Notes under the pieces: generated by a model
Told to the model about the DNA's origin: nothing
The model's input: the letters and a program-made list of their open reading frames with translations, nothing else
Databases searched by the model: none
Translations under genes and position numbers: made by a program
From: Astrocystis sublimbata
Taxonomy: Eukaryota; Ascomycota; Sordariomycetes; Xylariales; Xylariaceae
Assembly: GCA_022453515.1 (NCBI GenBank)
Contig: JAJNNY010000018.1
Coordinates: 248,001 to 312,000, forward strand
DNA: 64,000 nucleotides
Reading direction: 5' to 3'
Shown here: positions 37,142-47,513 of the stretch, one piece after another
Layout of the letters: every line of letters begins with the position of its first letter
Position numbering within the stretch: the first letter of the stretch is position 1

Positions 37142-38304
37142 ATGGGGAAGAAGCGTGTTCTCATTAGCTATGGTGTTGATGTGGACGCTGTGGCTGGCTG
37201 GCTCGGTTCTTACGGCGGCGATGAATCCACAAGCGATGTCAGTAGAGGTGAGCAACATCTCATCTACTTTCTACACCGGTATGAGCCATGCTGAGAAGTG
37301 CTGTTTACTAATTGTGTATTGCATCGCGTAGGAATGTTCGCTGGTACGATTGGGGTCCAGCGGTTGCTCAAGCTCTTCAGGAAATATGACATCAAGACCA
37401 CCTGGTTCATCCCAGGCCATAGCCTAGAGACCTTCCCAGAAAATATGGCAGCGGTTCGAGACGCAGGTCACGAGATCGGCTTGCACGGCTATTCCCACGA
37501 GAATCCTACCGACATGAGTGTCGAGCAGCAGAGGGATGTGCTAGACAAGACGTACAGGATGCTTACCAAGTTTACTGGTAAACCGCCACGAGGAAGTGTT
37601 GCGCCGTGGTGGGAATGCAGCAAGGAAGGCGGGCAGCTGCTGCTTGATTACGGCATTGAGTACGACCATTCGATGAGCCATCATGATTGCCAGCCTTATT
37701 ATCTGCGTACTGGTGACACATGGACGAAGATCGATTAGTGAGTAATCTCGAGACCTCTGCATTCTGACGATTCAAATGCTCAAAGCGGCGATGGTTGATT
37801 CCGAGTGACACAGCGCGCAGAAGGCAGAGACATGGATGAAGCCCCTCGTAAAAGGACAGGAGACGGGTCTGGTGGAGATACCGGCAAGTTGGTATCTTGA
37901 TGACTTGCCCCCGATGATGTTCATCAAGAATGCCCCGAACAGCCATGGTTTCGTCAATCCTCGGGATATCGAGGATCTCTGGAGAGATCAGTTTGACTAC
38001 TGCTACCGAGAATATGACGAGTTTATATTGCCTATCACGATTCATCCTGATGTGTCTGGCCGGCCTCAAGTTCTCTTGATGCATGAAAGGCAAGTAGTAG
38101 GGTGCTCTCAACCCATGGGCCTCAGAATAGCTATGCTGACGATACCATACCAGGCTGATCGAGCATTTCAAGAAGCATGATGGAGTAGAGTTTGTCACCA
38201 TGGAGCAGATCTGTGACGACTTCAAGAGCAAGAATACCCCAGTGCCGGGCGCGATCATGCCAGCTACGGCTGGGGCTATGTTAGGAACAGAGCCATCAGC
38301 TTAA
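37142..38304 (+). CDS. NodB-homology polysaccharide deacetylase family protein
   Basis: Metal-dependent hydrolase fold of carbohydrate esterase family 4 and relatives. Four exons: 37142-37247, 37332-37737, 37814-38089 and 38154-38304, 312 residues. The third intron starts GC, not GT (GCAAGT at 38090), a known minor class; the frame demands it (HER/LIEHF). The metal ligands are visible: Asp15 in SYGVDVDA, and His87 and His91 in LHGYSH. There is no signal peptide, so unlike cell-wall chitin deacetylases it should be cytosolic. With the [10 protein letters not shown] block it resembles the Helicobacter PgdA / cyclic-imidase-like branch, so the substrate may be a small amide or imide and not chitin. 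That assignment is from memory of motifs. Confidence 0.88.
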
Positions 38305-39022
38305 AGTAGCCTTTTGCCGTACCGCCCGGCAACTTGGCCCGTAGTGTGAAAATTCAATAACTATGCGTTCCGAAATAAAGCATTATCAATTAATCTATTA
38401 GATATTCCAATCCTCTCTAGATTCACTACTGTTTATTATCGGAGTACATAGAACCTATTTTAAAGCTGTTTATTAGTTATGCGATAATTATCAAATTATT
38501 AAGCGAAGTACTAGTCATTCCAAGTTATGGGAGTGCTAAATCATTTGTTTGTTTTTATACTACATGCTTGGATTACAAGCTTCATGAAATTATCAAAGGG
38601 GTGAGTGAACCGCATGTGATCGTCACGGCCTTGATTGGGCCAGATCTATGGTAGGTACTGAGATGACGGGAACTGACGATGCGCTGCAGATTGTTGCTAT
38701 GCATGTAATACAGGCCCGAGGGAATGCACACGATATGATTTAATCAGCCAAGACAAGCATCAATTAACCTATGATGTCCCCATCCAATAACATGAATTCG
38801 GCTTCAAGAACAAATCTATTGGGTTACAATTCAGATTCGGACTTAAGAAAGACGCTCTGTTAAGTACATAATGCTGCATTGCATCATAATTGTACCTAGG
38901 CCCCGTCCCGTAGGTCGTAGCCTCGGTTGGCAACATCTTGGTAGGTACCTCCTAGGTAGGTCCCTTAGGTATTTACACATCACCCTATCCTCCAACCTCG
39001 ATCACCATCTGAGTTGTTCGAC
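38305..39022. other. Intergenic region upstream of thioesterase gene
   Basis: AT-rich at the left (38.34-38.6 kb), then a cluster of CCTAGG-type palindromes at 38896-38970 just before the thioesterase start, including CCTAGGTAGG at 38951-38960. No gene seen. Confidence 0.5.
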
Positions 39023-39958
39023 ATGTTCCGATCGTCGCAGAGCCTGTGTCGCCAGGCTCTAGCTAGGCCAATTGGCCGGTCATGGCTCCACGAAAACACA
39101 CGGCCTCGTCAGCTTCGCCGACCGAGACAATTCACGACGTCTCGCATACGCCTCGCTGAGCCCTCCAATCCACCGACGAGCACTGCGTCGACCCCCGAAC
39201 CAAGCCCGCAACCCCTCAAGCCCACACGGCGGCGCGGCCTCGTCTACGCCGCGCTTTTCCTCTCCCTCGGTGTCATAGGCGGAACCTTCGCACGCATGGC
39301 CATCGCGCCGCCCACTCTGCCCGCCAAGGATTCCGTCACCGACAAATACCTGCAGAAGGCGATCCAAGCGCAAGGCGCCGCCCTGAGCATCGTGCAGCAG
39401 CTCTCGTCCGACCCGTCCTGGGAATCCTGGGACGCGTACAGCGGCATCTCCACCTCGCCCTCGGTCGAGCATCCGCGGGGCCTGTCCTGGGCCCAATCGC
39501 GCATCACCTCGGGGCCCATGGCCGGGTCGAACGGGCTCGCCTACCAGCGCGTCTTCCACAACGCCTCCACGGGCGAGGTCGTCGTGGTCGTGTACTTTGG
39601 CGCCGGGCTGGCCGGCTGGCCCAGCGTCGTACACGGCGGCACCCTGGCCACGGTGCTCGACGAGTCGCTGGGCCGCTGCGCCCTGCAGAAGTTCCCGGGC
39701 CGCACCGGCGTCACCGCGAACCTCGATCTGCAGTACCGCGCCCCGACGCTGACCAACAACTTTTACATCATCCGTACGCGGCCGGTGGCGAGCGAAGACG
39801 ACGACGTGGTGGGGGCGGACGGCATACGGAAGGGCGATCGCAAGCTCTGGGTCGAGGGCACCCTGGAGACGGAGAAGGGCAAGATCGCTGTGGATGCTAA
39901 GGCGCTGTTCGTAGTGCCCCGGGGATACCAGCTCCAGTCGCTCGCCGACGGCTTTTAG
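39023..39958 (+). CDS. Mitochondrial-type hotdog thioesterase superfamily protein
   Basis: Single exon, 311 residues, from the ATG at 39023 (the open frame runs a little further upstream but without an ATG). Residues 1-45 are rich in Arg, Ser and Leu with no acids (MFRSSQSLCRQALARP...), typical of a mitochondrial presequence. A Pro/Thr-rich stretch follows, then one hydrophobic segment near residues 73-93 (GLVYAALFLSLGVIGG) that would anchor it in the inner membrane. The C-terminal half has the 4HBT fold signature, GWPSVVHGGTLATVLDE, followed by TANLDLQYRAPT. The family hydrolyses acyl-CoA thioesters, and similar anchored proteins are widespread in fungi. The substrate is unknown. Confidence 0.85.
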   Translation: MFRSSQSLCRQALARPIGRSWLHENTRPRQLRRPRQFTTSRIRLAEPSNPPTSTASTPEPSPQPLKPTRRRGLVYAALFLSLGVIGGTFARMAIAPPTLPAKDSVTDKYLQKAIQAQGAALSIVQQLSSDPSWESWDAYSGISTSPSVEHPRGLSWAQSRITSGPMAGSNGLAYQRVFHNASTGEVVVVVYFGAGLAGWPSVVHGGTLATVLDESLGRCALQKFPGRTGVTANLDLQYRAPTLTNNFYIIRTRPVASEDDDVVGADGIRKGDRKLWVEGTLETEKGKIAVDAKALFVVPRGYQLQSLADGF

Positions 39959-40649
39959 GCATGGTAGGAGGGTGTTGGGAGGGGAACGATAATCCTTCGG
40001 CTTGATTGAAGCCTATCCATATTAGATCCAAAGACCAGCCTGTAGAGTAGAACCAGGCTTGCCGCATTTACAGAGTAGAGGCGAGTATTTGTTTGACTGG
40101 CAGGGAGTGGGTAGCGTCATGCGGCATTTATTGGCGTTGGGAACTCGGGTACAAGACATTGAAGTAGGTATGATGGATAGTGTTGTCAGCTCACTCGGTA
40201 TTATGATTGCATTTTCAATGAGATATACAACTTGATGTCATTAATGCTTGACTGCCAATGAGCGAATGACGTGTTCAGGGCGGATGCGTCGCATCAAATA
40301 CCCTAGTTTTGAACTGCTCAACGGCTATTTGGTATGATAACACACTTCTTTTCTTTTGGATCTCTGAACTTCTTCTCACGAAGCAAAAGGTTCTGTAAGC
40401 CCTCGTAAGGAGTACATTGTCCCATAGTATTAATTGTGTTAAGAGAAAATTACACCCTGTAATGATGCATACAAGCTACCTACATATAGGTACTCAAGTC
40501 TATTTTTTTGGGTCCAGTATACCAACCACACAAAGCAATCGCTATTATACACGGGCCTACCGTGTACGCGCAAAACCAAGAGCGATCGCCACTCGTAGAT
40601 AATGGGCCTTGCTTCTCAATTATTGGCCCAAGATATCTTGCCCACAAGA
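39959..40649. other. Convergent spacer between thioesterase and cry-DASH genes
   Basis: About 0.7 kb between the thioesterase stop (plus) and the cry-DASH stop (minus). It should hold both 3' ends. No gene seen. Confidence 0.55.
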
Positions 40650-42741
40650 CTATGCCGGCCCGAGATGTGACCAAGGATGAGGTGGTGGGTTGTTCATAAA
40701 CGGTTGTTGCCAACCACCTCGGCCTCCTTGTGGCCCTTCTTGCGGCCCTCCTCTTGGTCCATTTGAATAAGCACGACCTCGGTAGCCTCCTCTGTAGCCA
40801 CGGCCTCCCCCACGAGGGCCACGGGGATTATTCGACTGGTTGGACATCTGATAAGCCCTTGGAGCAGACGGCGGCTCCTTGTTACTGTTGTTGACATTAC
40901 TGTTGGGTTCCTGGGGCGGAGGTGTCGGCTTTGAACCGGGAGTGCCGTTGCTATTATTCCGCCCTTGTCCACGCCTGCGTGCAAAAGGCCTCCGAGCCGA
41001 CTTCGGCTTTCCCTCGACGGAGAATTCAATCTTCTTCACCGGGTCCTCGGCCATGGAGAGACCGGCCAGTTCAAACCGCTCCCAATCTTCCTTCGGCGTC
41101 GTCCACGGCTGGAACAGGTTCTCGAGCTTCTCGATCTTGCGCAGCTCGGGAACCCAACAGCGGACGTAGTCGCCGTCCTTGTCGTAGTCGAAGGCTTGCT
41201 TCACCGGGTTGAAGATGCGGTTCTCGCCGCGAGGGTCGTTACCCACCCCTGCGACATACTGCCAGTTCGACCAGTTCGAGTTGACGTCGTAGTCGACGAG
41301 CATGAATTCGTACCACTCCGCGCCGTAACGCCAGTCGATGTTGAGGTGCTTGGCGAAGAAGCTGCCTACGTTCTGTCGCGCTCTGTTAGATGTATACCCC
41401 GTGTGTATCAACTCTCGGGATGACGCGTCGATGAGGCTCTGCCCGGTCGTACCCTCGAAGACCCGCTTCATGGTGGTGGAGACCTCGTCGGTCGGTGTTG
41501 CTTGCTCCCCTGTAGTCTCGCCAACCTTGCTTCCCATCTTCCACTTATGCGAGTGATAGTTCCTAAAGCCGGATCGGTAGAAAAGCTTGGCTTTGAACTT
41601 CCGGGTGCATAGCCTCATGTAGTCGCGCCAGAGCAGTTCGAAGCGTATGGCCTTTGTTCCCTCGTTTTCCCCTTCGCCGAACCCCTCTGTTTCTGCGTAT
41701 TGTTGATCTGTTCCATTCTCAAAATGCAGAAGCTCCTCGTGTACTTGGCGAGCGGTGATTGATCCTTGGGCTAGGTGGGCTGACAGCTTGGTGCTGTAGT
41801 CCATTCCAAGCAGCCCATTGCGTGAGGTTTTGTACGATGATGCATTGCCTGATTTGATCAAATAACGCAGCCTTTGCAACGCAGAATCCTCACCGCCTCG
41901 GAACGGATGAGCAGATGTACCCGGTTCGACGGCGACAACCTTCGGCACAGCCGACTCGATGGGAGCAACAAGTGCTGTCTCAAATGCCTCGAGAGACGGC
42001 GGGATCTCGAAAGGATGTGCCTGACTCGGCATTTCAGAGCTTTCTACGGTTTTGGGAAGAGATCCTGCTGCAGGCCGGGGCACTGTCGGACGGGGACGCT
42101 CTCTCAGGGGTTCGTTCATCTTGCGGTAGGTTGTGAACACGTCTGGAAGGTCTTGGGCACCCTCCGGTTTCACATCTCGACTAGGAAAACCCACGTCAGC
42201 CATGATGCAACGAAAACAATGAAAGGCTCACTTACTCGTCGATGAAGTATTTCTCATCCACCCAAAGTTGGAGATCGATCCCGAGATTTGAGCAAGCTTC
42301 GGCCATATTCTTCTCTTCACGCTGTTCTTCGTATCCTTCCTCTGCGATCATCCAGACTGCGCCCACATTCTTCTGGTGTTGCTTGAGCCCTTCCACGATG
42401 TTATTCAACACCTCTTGCGGCTGGCCAATGCGTATAATCAAGTCATTCTCCAGGGCTTTGAGATTGTCCTTGAAGTTCCAGATGGCTTGGGCAATGAACC
42501 GAGCCCGATGCGGTCCACACCTCCAAAAACCACTTAATTCTCCCTTGGCTTCGGGGAAGGGCGATTTCTCGCCATCCTTGAGAAACCCGGATACCTCTAT
42601 TTGGTAAGGAGGCAAAACGTACACGGGCAGTAGATGTGTAAATCCATGATCAGTGGACGATGCGAGGCGGTCAAGGATGGGATTGTCTGCAACACGTAGG
42701 TCGTGCCGTACAAGATATACCAAGACATTCGTAGCCTGCAT
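40650..42741 (-). CDS. cryD: Cryptochrome DASH (photolyase family) with RGG tail
   Basis: Two exons (42741-42236 and 42180-40650; 55-bp intron) give 678 residues from the ATG at 42741. The N-terminal photolyase domain starts VLVYLVRHDLRVADNP. The FAD-binding half has FELLWRDYMRLC, RARQNVGSFFAKHLNIDWR and VNSNWSNWQYVAGVGNDPR, all diagnostic of the DASH class, whose members bind FAD and an antenna pigment and repair or bind DNA/RNA. The last 130 residues are Arg/Gly/Asn/Pro-rich with repeated RGG and GYRGG units, a known feature of fungal cry-DASH linked to nucleic-acid binding. An in-frame ATG at 42813 would add 24 residues that look like a mitochondrial presequence (702 residues). GATCGA occurs in the promoter (43365-43370, reverse strand). 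It ends convergent with the thioesterase gene. Confidence 0.95.
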
Positions 42742-42813
42742 ACTGTATGTACGGTAGTTATGACGGAAACGAGACGTGGTATAGGAATTTCGGATTAGGC
42801 TGCGAAGCAGCAT

Positions 42814-45800
42814 ATAAGCTGCTGCTTGTGATTCAAGGTGAAATGAAGCTTTTGAACGATCAAGAATTAATTGCAAGGGATGAATTGCAACGTCCTCCAA
42901 TAAGCCAAGAGTTTGACCTTTGCAGCACGTATTATTGGAACCCGGTGGGATCGTTGATAAAACGAGAAAGTGCGTTTGGCTATTCAAGAAGGTGTGTTGG
43001 ATAGTGGAAGAAGGCTAGCTTTGTGGAGATAATACAGGCAAAACCTAAGCTCCCACTTCAACGGATCGCAATCGAAGTCCCAGAAACAGGCGTAGTAGTT
43101 CTCGCTGCGTGGTTTGAAGTGAATGCAAAGCACACTTTATACTGGGCGTGTGACTTGAAGGCCGATGAAGGTACCACGACTTCGTCAACCGTGGAAAATA
43201 GCGACAATAGAGAATCAGATGCAGTAATAGATTATAATTTGCCAGGAATACAACGACGTATAGTTTGAGGATGCTTTTGTGTACTAGTAATCAAATGAAT
43301 AAGATGGTGGGCGGGGAGGGCGTGTTGAACTTTTTGCTATTTCGATTATGAGACTGTTGTGTCATCGATCTAACATTTGATGGGGCCGTGTGATTTCTCA
43401 CCTGGACATCAACGCATCAGCGTCAATGGCTGCAGTCCGATGTGCCGACAGGCCGTGGGAACGAGTGTATGAGCCGCTAACGAAGCACAAGAGGCAAATC
43501 AGGCCGTGGAGCTACTACTTAGTCGTCCTAGTAGACCGATGTTGACCTGATCCCGCCTGAAGACCTCGAGATACATGCACGATACTGGATGGCATGCGTG
43601 CAGAAGCTGTACACCCGGGCTAAAAATAATAATAATAATAAAATGGTATGGCGGGCATCTATGACGGGATTGCCCTTTTCCACTCCTCTCTTTTTCTTTT
43701 CTCGAGAGATTCAGCCATGTTGGAAAGGCGTTCGCGGACTGAAATGGCCATATAAATTGGTGTAAGTCCGTGTTGTTGCCCTGCCTATTTTGGAGGGCCG
43801 ATTTGGGATTTGGGTACAGGATCTGGAGATCGGGAAGCAAAAGATCGGGCCGGGGGGCAAGGGGGTCTCATGGAGTTCTATTGATGGCAAACCCTGTCAC
43901 CCTGTCTAGTCTGACGTCGGCCCAACAGGATTGACGAAGTAATTGCAGCTTGTCGCAATGCCAATTCGTGTCGCCTTTGCTCTTCTTGGTTCTGATTTCC
44001 GTCTACGTGTGCAACCCGTGTGCTTTCCATGGCTCATCGATCGCGCATGGTTCGATACGAGCGATGGGCGCATGCAAAACTTGATGCTCACGCCCATCGC
44101 CCGAGTGTTACAAGCTTATGACCGACATACTATGGTTCGTCGAGCGTATGTTGTAGCTGTTCGCCAGATGCCAGCTATTCAAGGTAAGCCAGGCATGGCA
44201 ATCGATGCAGTAATGAGGTAACATGGATGATGCATTATGCAGGGACTTTTTAGCGTGCCGTCGACAGAACCGTTCATGATAGCTACAGGTTCCTCGCAGG
44301 GCCTTACCCAACATGCGCCAGCCCACAATCGATTGCGCAGAGTTTATTAATGGGCTAATTATGCGGTGGGCTTGAACCAGCGGGCGGGCTTCATCGGAGA
44401 TCACTGATCACTAATCATTCTTAGCAGGTGTTTGGCTGTAGCGTTAGGTACGGAGTACTGTAAGTCTGTAAGTAAGTGCACACTGCCCAGACCCTTAGGT
44501 AGATTGGGAGTAAGACGGGCGAAACATCAACCATGAACACCTAACTACCTAACAGTACTAATTAGCTCCCACCCAACAGTTACGAGTCATCGCCATGTGC
44601 CTTTTCTGGATAGCATTCTACCAATGTTATATTTCACTAGAAGTTTGGATGGGAAACCCGTTCCAGTTGTTAGCCCGGCATGCCTGGCCCCCTGGATCTA
44701 GGTACCTTTCCTCCCCCCTGGCAGATAATAAATAGGGCATGGGCCAAACTGTAAACGTACAGCACACCTTGAGGGGAAAAGCTTAGCAACGATTGAAACA
44801 ACCATTCCTCGAACCCAGTTACTGGCAAGTGAAAATGCTAGGCAGGTAGTTTCTCCAGCGTAATAGAGGAGGTTCGATTGAAGATCTATTGACATACGAA
44901 GGAATGGTTCTTTTTGACCTTTCGAAACTACCTACCTAGGAAATATCTAATGTACGAGTAATACATGGCATTTCGAATTGTCAGAGTCATGAGCAAAGAC
45001 GAGAGCACTTGTTACTGATAGCAGACTATTTCACACTGGGCAAATCCAAACGACGGCGTCAAGATTGCTGATGGAGCTATATCTCAAAATTGCTATATAT
45101 ACGTTCATTCTATTAATGCCATGCCCACTTCTTTGCCAATTCCAACTAGGTCGCCGTCGCGGCGTGTTCGTAAACGACGAGCTAAGTGGCAGAATAGTAT
45201 AACCACAATCATGCTCGGGGCTACCTACCTACTTTACCCAGCGGGTGCTCCGTGTTTGCGGATGAACATCCTGCATATCTCGCCGATGATCGTGCGGCTG
45301 ACGCGAAGGAATCAACCCCACGAACTCCTGTTAGGCATTCTCAACAGTATATTTCACAATTCGGGGTACTCGTACTACTGATGCGTCCTCTGACGCCCCT
45401 CGATCTCCAGTAGTAGGCTGCAGTACCTACCTAGGTAGATAATTGATGTCTAAACACATCAATGGTGCGCGAACAATATGCGAGATGGGAAGCAGGAGCA
45501 TGTGCCACCCTGAATCTAGGACAGAACTGTTGCGATCATGGCTGCTACGATTTACGTCGACATGCGACTGTATGCAACCATGGAGGTATTTAACAAAGCT
45601 AGGATATGAAAGGTTTCTGCTCAAGATTGTATAATCTAGAAGCCTCGCTGCGCGTTAACATGAGCCTCGGCCGGGAATTGCCCATCGGAATAGTGACTGA
45701 GCCCAAGCGTTGCCTTTGCTTGATGTTGGATCTCGTATGTGGTGGTGTAAGACACTGAACTCTGGAGCACAGGTGTCAGAGCGCCCTCGTCCCTCGATGA

Positions 45801-47513
45801 CTACCTACCTAGGCAGGTAGAAGACCGGTATTACCGGTGAATGTCGCCTGCACTGCACGAATCTTCAAGACAGTCGCCGAGAATTTCGAATTTGTTGGTA
45901 TCGTGAGATATGACGAAGAACATAGCCTCTATTGTATACGCACTTGCGTCGTAGCACGTGTTGTCACACGAATGAGATGAGAAGAATGACATGCTGAGGG
46001 CCATTCCCCAGTAGACGGGAATCGGCATGAAATCGGTATCCGGCATGGCCGTCGAGCTGCCCATGTTCTCGTCGCACAATATGGTGTATGCATGCCGTGA
46101 GCTTCGATCCATTCAATCGGCATCGCGCAACAGGCGAGCGGTTGTATTACTTCCTAGGACTTCGACGCTCAAGACTGAGGTTACAATACATAGACCAGCA
46201 TATCACAGTGTGAGACATGATGGCTTGCACTTTCTGGCTGACCTGTTGCTATGTACTCGTACCCCCCGTGACGATAACATGATAGGATGCCTCCCGCGAC
46301 AATACGCGTGCATGGCAGGCGAGCAGGTATCCATACCGGACATGGCCTTGACTTGGTACGGGCAAGAAAGTTGAAAGAGGAATAGATCTAGCACTAAGAA
46401 CGAGTCTGTGCTGCAGCTAGTCCGTATTGGGTAGAACTGAGACTTAAGTTCTGAGGGCTCCCACTGCACCTACTGTGCACTGCAGCTGCAGGTTGGGCTC
46501 GCAGGTTGGGGCTGGTGTATCAGCCACAGCAGCTCAATGACCTATTGGGCCGTTGCTGTAATCGACCCACAATAGAGCCCAGCTGATTGCTGCCATTGGA
46601 AAGCCATTGCGCTGAAGATGGAGCCTTCAATCCTTTGGGCTTGCGCGACAAGCTAAGAGTACCTACTAGTAGTACCGCCCTCGCCGCCCTCGCCGCCCTC
46701 AACCGCCTACCACCCATGCCATGCCACCTACCCGCCCGCCAGCCAATATTTTATTTTCCCATGTGGTACCTAATCCTTCCCGAATCCCCTTTATTGCTTA
46801 TTCTATTACAGCAGGTATCTTTTTCACTTGCACATACTTACCTCACTAAACGAGCCAGATCCGCGCCCGCCGCGTTCTGAGAGAGGCTGAAGCGCATCCG
46901 TTTCACACCAAGCTCAACGTCATCTCATTTCCATCAACATTCAATCGCCCATCTGTTCACCTACGCCACTGCGAACCTGATCATGACTGCGGCCGGTCAT
47001 TCGCGAGCTCAGCATCGCTAACCACAGTGAATGCTGTCACCGCTGCTGTCACTGCCATTGTCTTTGCACGGCCCTGTTACCGGACTGAGGCCGCCGACCA
47101 CCATTTTGGGGATCCTGGTCGCCCGCTGGGTCCCAAGCGAAACTAGGAAGGTAGACCGCCTTGCGCAATTATTATACTCGTTAGCTGTGCTTCGTGACCT
47201 GCGGCGCTTGCTCTCGACAGACGACGACATACCAATACTGAAGACCTGAAGCTGTTACGTCGCTTGTGGCCTCTCAGGGACCAGGATTGCATCCTCTCAA
47301 TCGCCAACCGCCGGCCGTCGGCTCGTCGACCGGTATGTCTCACCCGGCTAGTGAGGCAACCTCATACTCATACTAAGTCGTTTCTTGACCAAGGTGTCAA
47401 TAAAGCTATCGTATACCGGAGTCAGCCTTGGCGTCGTCCAGGCGAGCCCGTCCCCCCATCTAAGTGATTTGACTCGCACCCAAGATATCTCAAGACTGCA
47501 AACTGCAGGCAAG
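42814..47513. other. Gene-free region between cry-DASH and the membrane zinc-finger gene
   Basis: About 4.7 kb separating divergent genes. It holds the cry-DASH promoter (left) and the promoter and possible 5' exons of the zinc-finger gene (right, about 46.9-47.5 kb). Three CCTAGG palindromes lie between 44930 and 45820, the densest patch in the window. An AAT-type microsatellite lies at about 43623-43641, and short tandem CGCCCT units at 46676-46700. No supported gene. Confidence 0.45.
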
